From NCBI GenBank assembly GCA_964369845.1, contig CAYJFJ010000034.1, positions 1-8,211 on the forward strand: 8,211 nt of DNA, given 5' to 3'. The position numbers and the translations under genes are program-made. The stretch is from CAKOSP01 sp964369845. GTDB taxonomy: Bacteria; Bacillota_I; Bacilli_A; RF39; UBA660. Below, piece by piece: positions 5,384-8,211 of this stretch (its first letter is position 1; each line of letters begins with the position of its first letter). Under the pieces are notes generated by a model. That model was given only the letters and a program-made list of their open reading frames with translations. It searched no databases and had not been told where the DNA came from.

Positions 5384-6253
5384 TTACCTTTCCCAAATAG
5401 TTGTAACACCACACGGTAGTGTTAAATTATTATTTGTAATTTTTAACCCTATTTCACTCGTTTTAAAAGTTCCAGGTTTATTTATTTTTATTTTTAGCAT
5501 ATTTTCAATTATTGTTCCAGAAATTCCTGCACTATAAGAATTAACTAATAAAAACAATGCTTCATCACTTAATAATTGACTTGTTAAATCTAAAAGTTCA
5601 TTTATATTATTTTCAAAAGTCCAAATTTCACCATTTGCACCCTTTCCATAACTAGGTGGGTCCATGATAATTCCATCATACTTATTTCCTCTTCTAATTT
5701 CTCTTTTTAAGAACTTAAGAACATCATCGGTTAAGTATCTAATGTTTTTATCTTGTAATTTATTTAAAGCAACATTTTCTTTGCACCATTCATTCATTCC
5801 TTTTGAAGAATCAACATGAACAACGTCTGCTCCTTTTGATAATGCTGCTACACTAGCTGCTCCCGTATATCCAAATAAATTTAATATTTTAACACTTCTT
5901 CCAGTTATGTCACTGTTAGTTATTTTATCCATAACATAATCCCAGTTTACTGCTTGTTCTGGGAATAACCCTGTATGTTTAAATCCCATTTGTTTTAAAT
6001 TGAATTTCAAATGTTTATAAGAAACAGTCCATCTTTCCGGCATGTCACATAGGTTTTCCCATGAACCACCGCCTTTATTACTTCTATTATATATTGCATC
6101 TATTTCATGAAAATGTTTTTTTCTTAAGTTACCTTGGTTCCATATTATTTCTGGAGATGGTCTTAAAAGAACTATATTTCCCCATCTTTCTAATTTTTCG
6201 CCATTTGAGGCATCTATAATTTCATAATCTTTCCATTCTCTTGCTAGTCTCAT
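5384..6253 (-). CDS. Class I SAM-dependent methyltransferase, RlmI/RlmK-like fold
   Basis: A predicted cytosolic S-adenosylmethionine-dependent methyltransferase of 289 aa. With the start at 6253, the SAM-binding motif I is NLFGYTGAAS (125-134), the acidic end of strand 2 is VVHVDSS (144-150), and motif IV is MDPPSYGKG (197-205). The N-terminal segment WKDYEIID...GEKLERWG...LLRP is a conserved pre-domain in this clostridial/Bacilli group. Relatives methylate 23S rRNA, but the substrate here is unknown; where m5C enzymes carry a catalytic Cys after strand 5, this protein reads LVNSYSAG (236-243). An in-frame ATG at 6361 would add 36 residues but has no ribosome binding site, and the promoter and a terminator fall inside that extension. 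ATG 6253 has AAAGAGAG upstream. It is followed 2 nt later by the unrecognised gene at 4740-5381. Confidence 0.9.
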   Translation of the reverse strand: MRLAREWKDYEIIDASNGEKLERWGNIVLLRPSPEIIWNQGNLRKKHFHEIDAIYNRSNKGGGSWENLCDMPERWTVSYKHLKFNLKQMGFKHTGLFPEQAVNWDYVMDKITNSDITGRSVKILNLFGYTGAASVAALSKGADVVHVDSSKGMNEWCKENVALNKLQDKNIRYLTDDVLKFLKREIRRGNKYDGIIMDPPSYGKGANGEIWTFENNINELLDLTSQLLSDEALFLLVNSYSAGISGTIIENMLKIKINKPGTFKTSEIGLKITNNNLTLPCGVTTIWER

Positions 6254-6281
6254 TATATACTCTCTTTCTTTTTTCGCTTCT

Positions 6282-6310
6282 ATTGTATCATTTATAATAG
6301 TTTTTTTCAA
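6282..6310 (-). promoter_or_regulatory. Promoter of the methyltransferase unit
   Basis: On the minus strand -35 TTGAAA (6305-6310) and -10 TACAAT (6282-6287) are 17 bp apart, with TGA directly before the -10. Transcription would start near 6275, about 22 nt before ATG 6253. This supports the shorter start of the methyltransferase. Confidence 0.75.
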
Positions 6311-6329
6311 ATTTTCATTTTCGTTAGAT

Positions 6330-6353
6330 AAAAAAAATAAACTTACGTTTATT
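6330..6353 (-). terminator. Rho-independent terminator after tRNA-Arg
   Basis: On the minus strand AATAAAC, loop GTAA, GTTTATT forms a 7-bp stem capped by a GNRA-type tetraloop, continuing into a run of eight T. It starts about 10 nt after the tRNA 3' end and separates it from the methyltransferase promoter. Confidence 0.75.
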
Positions 6354-6362
6354 ATTTTCAAC

Positions 6363-6439
6363 TGGCGTCCCCAGAAGGATTCGAACCTTCGACCTGTGCC
6401 TTAGGAGGGCACCGCGCTATCCAGCTGTGCCATGAGGAC
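6363..6439 (-). tRNA. tRNA-Arg(CCT)
   Basis: A complete cloverleaf reads on the minus strand. The acceptor pairs GTCCTCA with TGGGGAC (one T-G pair), the anticodon stem GTGCC/GGCAC encloses the loop CTCCTAA, and the T-loop is TTCGAAT. The anticodon CCT reads AGG (arginine). The discriminator is G and the 3' CCA is encoded. The 5' end is only 2 nt after the stop codon of the HD-domain gene. A lone TACAAT at 6458-6463 inside that gene could be a -10, but no -35 supports it, so co-transcription with processing is the simpler reading. Confidence 0.95.
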
Positions 6440-6441
6440 AG

Positions 6442-6936
6442 TTATTTCGTGAATAAAATTGTACTCATCACACTTGTAATAAATATGGTTAATACACCAG
6501 CTTTAAGTGGTAATTTATATCTACAACATTCATAAACTGCTACTGATTTATCTGCAATTGTAACCATCCATGATTCAGTATGTTTTGGCATTTTTTTGCC
6601 AAGCGGAAACATATGAGCTTCAATTGCATTATATTCTTTTGAATTGATATTAAATATTTTCTTAGCATTTTCAGCCGCTATTTTAGGATGATTAACTAAG
6701 TTATTACCTTCTGGCATTTCATCATTTGTAAATAAGTCATGTAGTAGTGCTGCTCTTGTTATTGAGTTAATATTTTTTAGTTTAAGTCTTTTGGCAACAT
6801 GAAAAGCAATTTTTGCAACATTAAGCGAGTGCTCCATCCTTGAAATACCATGGTGGTCTTCATTTTTTAATGCTATAAATTTTTCATTTTTAATAATATC
6901 TGAGATAATATTATTAAATTCTATTTCTTTTTTCAT
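6442..6936 (-). CDS. HD-domain phosphohydrolase-like protein with hydrophobic C-terminus
   Basis: A 164-aa protein of the HD superfamily of metal-dependent phosphohydrolases; the substrate is unknown. The metal-binding pattern is visible as H36 (MEHSLNVA), H66-D67 (AALLHDLF), H83 (NHPKIAAENA), H108 (EAHMFPLG) and D129 (IADKSVA). The segment with HMFPL and TESWMVTIADK resembles a group common in Clostridia and Bacilli. The last part (about 147-162, AGVLTIFITSVMSTILF) is strongly hydrophobic and followed by TK, so it could anchor the protein in the membrane with the HD domain in the cytoplasm. The ATG has AGGAAG 7 nt upstream. A TGATATAAT extended -10 (6962-6970) lies just upstream. tRNA-Arg follows 2 nt after the stop. 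Confidence 0.85.
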   Translation of the reverse strand: MKKEIEFNNIISDIIKNEKFIALKNEDHHGISRMEHSLNVAKIAFHVAKRLKLKNINSITRAALLHDLFTNDEMPEGNNLVNHPKIAAENAKKIFNINSKEYNAIEAHMFPLGKKMPKHTESWMVTIADKSVAVYECCRYKLPLKAGVLTIFITSVMSTILFTK

Positions 6937-6961
6937 TATTCAACTTCCTAATCTCTACTGA

Positions 6962-6970
6962 ATTATATCA
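6962..6970 (-). promoter_or_regulatory. Extended -10 promoter of the HD-domain gene
   Basis: On the minus strand TGATATAAT is a perfect extended -10 with a poor -35 region. Its TGA is also the stop codon of the upstream DUF1003 gene. The surrounding 16 bases (6961-6976) are identical to those at the zinc-ribbon gene promoter (8120-8135). The start would lie near 6955, about 18 nt before the ATG. Confidence 0.6.
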
Positions 6971-7483
6971 CTTTTTATTTTTAAAATCACTATTTTCTTT
7001 CAAAAATTTTAATATTTCATCTTGTTTGTCTTGAATCTCTTCAATATGTTCATATAAAACCTCTAATATTAGTTCACTTTTAAGGTCCGTTTTATAATCA
7101 TTTTGATTTCTTCTACGTTCTCTTTCGTTTTCTCTATTTTGACTCATCATGATAACTGGTGCTTGAAGTGCTGCTATACATGATAATACTAAATTAAGTA
7201 ATATAAATGGAAATGGATCTAATTTTATCAAGTAAACATTTAAAATAATCCAGATTACTAAAAATAATGTGAAACATATTATAAATGTCCAACTTCCTGC
7301 TATTTTTGATAACATATCTGCCATTTTTTGCCCAAATGTTTTATTAACATCAGATTCTTTATCTACATCAAGTGCAACTGCTTCATCAAAAATCATATCC
7401 ATTAATTCTTCTTCGTTAACCGAACCTATTTCTTTATTTATTAATATTTTTGCTATGTCTTTTTTTGATCTTTTATTTTTCAT
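6968..7483 (-). CDS. DUF1003 family membrane protein
   Basis: A 171-aa inner-membrane protein of the DUF1003 family; its biochemical role is unknown. Family hallmarks are FGQKMAD (50-56), GSW (63-65), the N at 82, LDPFPFILLNLVLS (88-101), AALQAPVIMMSQNR (104-117) and the RxxND segment (125-129). Two membrane helices are expected at about 66-85 and 91-113. The basic stretch after the second helix, RENERERRR, suggests that both ends are cytoplasmic. The N-terminal 45 residues are polar, and the C-terminus is a charged helix, possibly a coiled coil (135-165). A strong AAGAGGAG site lies 5 nt before the ATG. It has its own promoter and ends in TGA. No terminator separates it from the HD-domain gene, so the two may be co-transcribed. 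Confidence 0.93.
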   Translation of the reverse strand: MKNKRSKKDIAKILINKEIGSVNEEELMDMIFDEAVALDVDKESDVNKTFGQKMADMLSKIAGSWTFIICFTLFLVIWIILNVYLIKLDPFPFILLNLVLSCIAALQAPVIMMSQNRENERERRRNQNDYKTDLKSELILEVLYEHIEEIQDKQDEILKFLKENSDFKNKK

Positions 7484-7500
7484 AAGTTCTCCTCTTATAT

Positions 7501-7529
7501 ATTATATCAAATTACAAAAAAATTAGTAA
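7501..7529 (-). promoter_or_regulatory. Promoter of the DUF1003 gene
   Basis: On the minus strand TGATATAAT gives an extended -10 (TATAAT at 7501-7506). At 17 bp spacing there is a moderate -35, TTACTA (7524-7529), which lies inside the terminator stem of the upstream zinc-ribbon gene. The start would lie near 7494, next to the ribosome binding site. Confidence 0.65.
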
Positions 7530-7547
7530 CTTAATTGTCACTAATTT
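7516..7547 (-). terminator. Rho-independent terminator of the zinc-ribbon gene
   Basis: On the minus strand AAATTAGTGAC and GTTACTAATTT pair over 11 bp with one G-T pair, around the loop AATTAA, and run into seven T. It starts 4 nt after the stop codon. This is the longest terminator stem in the window. Confidence 0.85.
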
Positions 7548-7551
7548 TACA

Positions 7552-8103
7552 TTAATATAAGTATTTAGAATACATTAATTCTAATAAATCATAAAAATCA
7601 TTTACACTTTGAAGTACACCATTTACTTTATATGATGATAAATCAAATGATTCACCAGTTACTTCAAATACAATTTCTATATTCGCTACTTCATAATCTT
7701 GAACAGCTGTTCCTGTTACTATAACATATTTATTATCATTTTTCATTTCGTAAGACCACTTTGCACTTACTATATGACTTTCAATCAATTCTTCTACTTG
7801 TACATTTTCATATCCATAAAAATATCCATATTTTACTACTGAGATATTTACTAATACTGTTATAAAGAACATTAATCCAATTATAAATCCAATTGTACCT
7901 AAAACTACAAATCCTATAATTAATCCTATATTTTTAGTTCTTTTGATTTCTGCTCTTGGAGATGCAACTGCTTCTTGAGTTTGCTCTTGATTTACTTCAG
8001 AAGGTTTATCAGCAACTTTTACAAGTTTCTTTCCACATACTGGACAAAAATTAGTTGTCTGGCTATTTGTTATTTTATTTCCACATTCACTACAAAAATT
8101 CAT
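7552..8103 (-). CDS. Zinc-ribbon single-pass membrane protein of unknown function
   Basis: A 183-aa protein with an N-terminal zinc ribbon (C4, C7, C20, C23; CSECGNK and CPVCGKK), a polar linker (about 27-57), a long hydrophobic segment (about 59-89) and a C-terminal domain of about 90 residues. The basic KRTK just before the membrane segment predicts a cytoplasmic zinc ribbon and an extracytoplasmic C-terminus. That domain has beta-type stretches (KYVIVTGTA, NIEIVFEVTG) and a helical end rich in Tyr and Leu. Zinc-ribbon plus membrane-helix proteins are common and varied in Bacillota, and I cannot assign this one further. The ATG is preceded by AGAGGTAG. It is an independent unit: the tRNA-Pro terminator and an extended -10 lie upstream and a strong terminator lies downstream. 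Confidence 0.88.
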   Translation of the reverse strand: MNFCSECGNKITNSQTTNFCPVCGKKLVKVADKPSEVNQEQTQEAVASPRAEIKRTKNIGLIIGFVVLGTIGFIIGLMFFITVLVNISVVKYGYFYGYENVQVEELIESHIVSAKWSYEMKNDNKYVIVTGTAVQDYEVANIEIVFEVTGESFDLSSYKVNGVLQSVNDFYDLLELMYSKYLY

Positions 8104-8120
8104 ATTTCTACCTCTTTTAA

Positions 8121-8129
8121 ATTATATCA
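8121..8129 (-). promoter_or_regulatory. Extended -10 promoter of the zinc-ribbon gene
   Basis: On the minus strand TGATATAAT is a perfect extended -10. The -35 position at 17 bp is a T-run belonging to the tRNA-Pro terminator, so recognition would depend on the extended element. TTGTCA is present but only 9 bp upstream, too close. The 16 bases 8120-8135 are repeated exactly at 6961-6976. Confidence 0.65.
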
Positions 8130-8141
8130 CTTTTTGACAAT

Positions 8142-8165
8142 AAAAAAAAGTCTATTAAAGACTTT
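8142..8165 (-). terminator. Rho-independent terminator after tRNA-Pro
   Basis: On the minus strand AAAGTC and GACTTT form a 6-bp stem around a 7-nt loop, TTTAATA, continuing into eight T. It lies about 10 nt after the tRNA 3' end. Confidence 0.7.
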
Positions 8166-8174
8166 AATTTCAAA

Positions 8175-8211
8175 TGGTCGAGAAGACAGGATTCGAACCT
8201 GCGACCCCTTG
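8175..8211 (-). tRNA. tRNA-Pro, 5' part cut off by the window edge
   Basis: The minus strand shows the 3' half of a tRNA: the end of the anticodon stem and variable region (CAAGGGGTC), T-arm GCAGG/CCTGT around TTCGAAT, acceptor strand CTTCTCG, discriminator A and encoded CCA. The acceptor implies a 5' CGAGAAG, and a C at position 1 is typical of bacterial tRNA-Pro. The visible part nearly matches the 3' half of Bacillus tRNA-Pro as I recall it. The anticodon is outside the window, so the identity is inferred. Confidence 0.75.

Noticed and set aside
6254..6361. 36-residue N-terminal extension of the methyltransferase
   Set aside because: The extension contains the gene's own promoter (6282-6310) and the tRNA-Arg terminator, has no ribosome binding site, and is not part of the conserved family start.
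6968..6970. TGA read as tryptophan (Mycoplasma code)
   Set aside because: Treating this TGA as sense would extend the DUF1003 protein past its family end. Tryptophan is encoded by TGG in the other genes, and no conserved protein here contains internal TGA.
7269..7526. Plus-strand frame of 85 codons opposite the DUF1003 gene
   Set aside because: Antisense to a well-conserved family with a Ser/Ile-rich product; no start signals.
1..8211. CRISPR array, insertion sequence, integrase or prophage genes
   Set aside because: No direct-repeat array, transposase or integrase motifs, or terminal repeats were seen on either strand. The helicase alone is not evidence of a defence system.

Overview
The window looks like chromosome of a low-GC Gram-positive bacterium (Bacillota, probably Bacilli or a Mollicutes-related lineage). 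The evidence is strong A+T bias, AAGGAGG-type ribosome binding sites, sigma-A-like promoters (often with an extended TGn -10), Bacillus-like tRNAs with encoded CCA, and standard Bacillota housekeeping genes. TGG serves as the tryptophan codon and TGA ends at least one gene, so the genetic code is the standard bacterial one (table 11), not the Mycoplasma code. The species cannot be named from this sequence.

Layout. At the left edge is a minus-strand tRNA-Val/tRNA-Thr transcription unit (1-133; the tRNA-Thr is cut by the edge) with a clear promoter and upstream A-tracts. Divergent from it is the only plus-strand gene (292-1620), a compact superfamily 1 helicase resembling the C-terminal part of E. 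coli helicase IV. It has no Shine-Dalgarno sequence, and a -10 box sits 5 nt before its ATG. Its 3' end overlaps by 9 bp a convergent orphan gene (1612-2139). All remaining genes are on the minus strand. Read in the direction of transcription, from the right edge, they are: tRNA-Pro (partial) and its terminator; a zinc-ribbon single-pass membrane protein and its terminator; a DUF1003 membrane protein, an HD-domain protein and tRNA-Arg(CCT), then a terminator; a class I methyltransferase and an unrecognised protein (coupled, 2 nt apart), then rpsP and khpA from a consensus promoter, then a terminator; typA/bipA from its own promoter, then a terminator; and the orphan gene at 1612-2139.

How the genes relate. 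Most of the window concerns translation: four tRNAs, ribosomal protein S16, the KH-domain RNA-binding protein KhpA, the ribosome-associated GTPase TypA, and a methyltransferase related to rRNA-modifying enzymes. The helicase is the outlier in orientation, translation signal and likely role. I see no CRISPR array, transposase, integrase, prophage gene or recognisable defence island. The points most worth following up are the leaderless compact helicase, the 9-bp inverted repeat at the typA promoter, the 16-bp promoter element shared by two genes, and three proteins with little or no recognisable function. No intergenic stretch exceeds 300 bases. The longest gaps, 134-291 and 4026-4163, hold promoters, A-tracts, an inverted repeat and a terminator, all listed.
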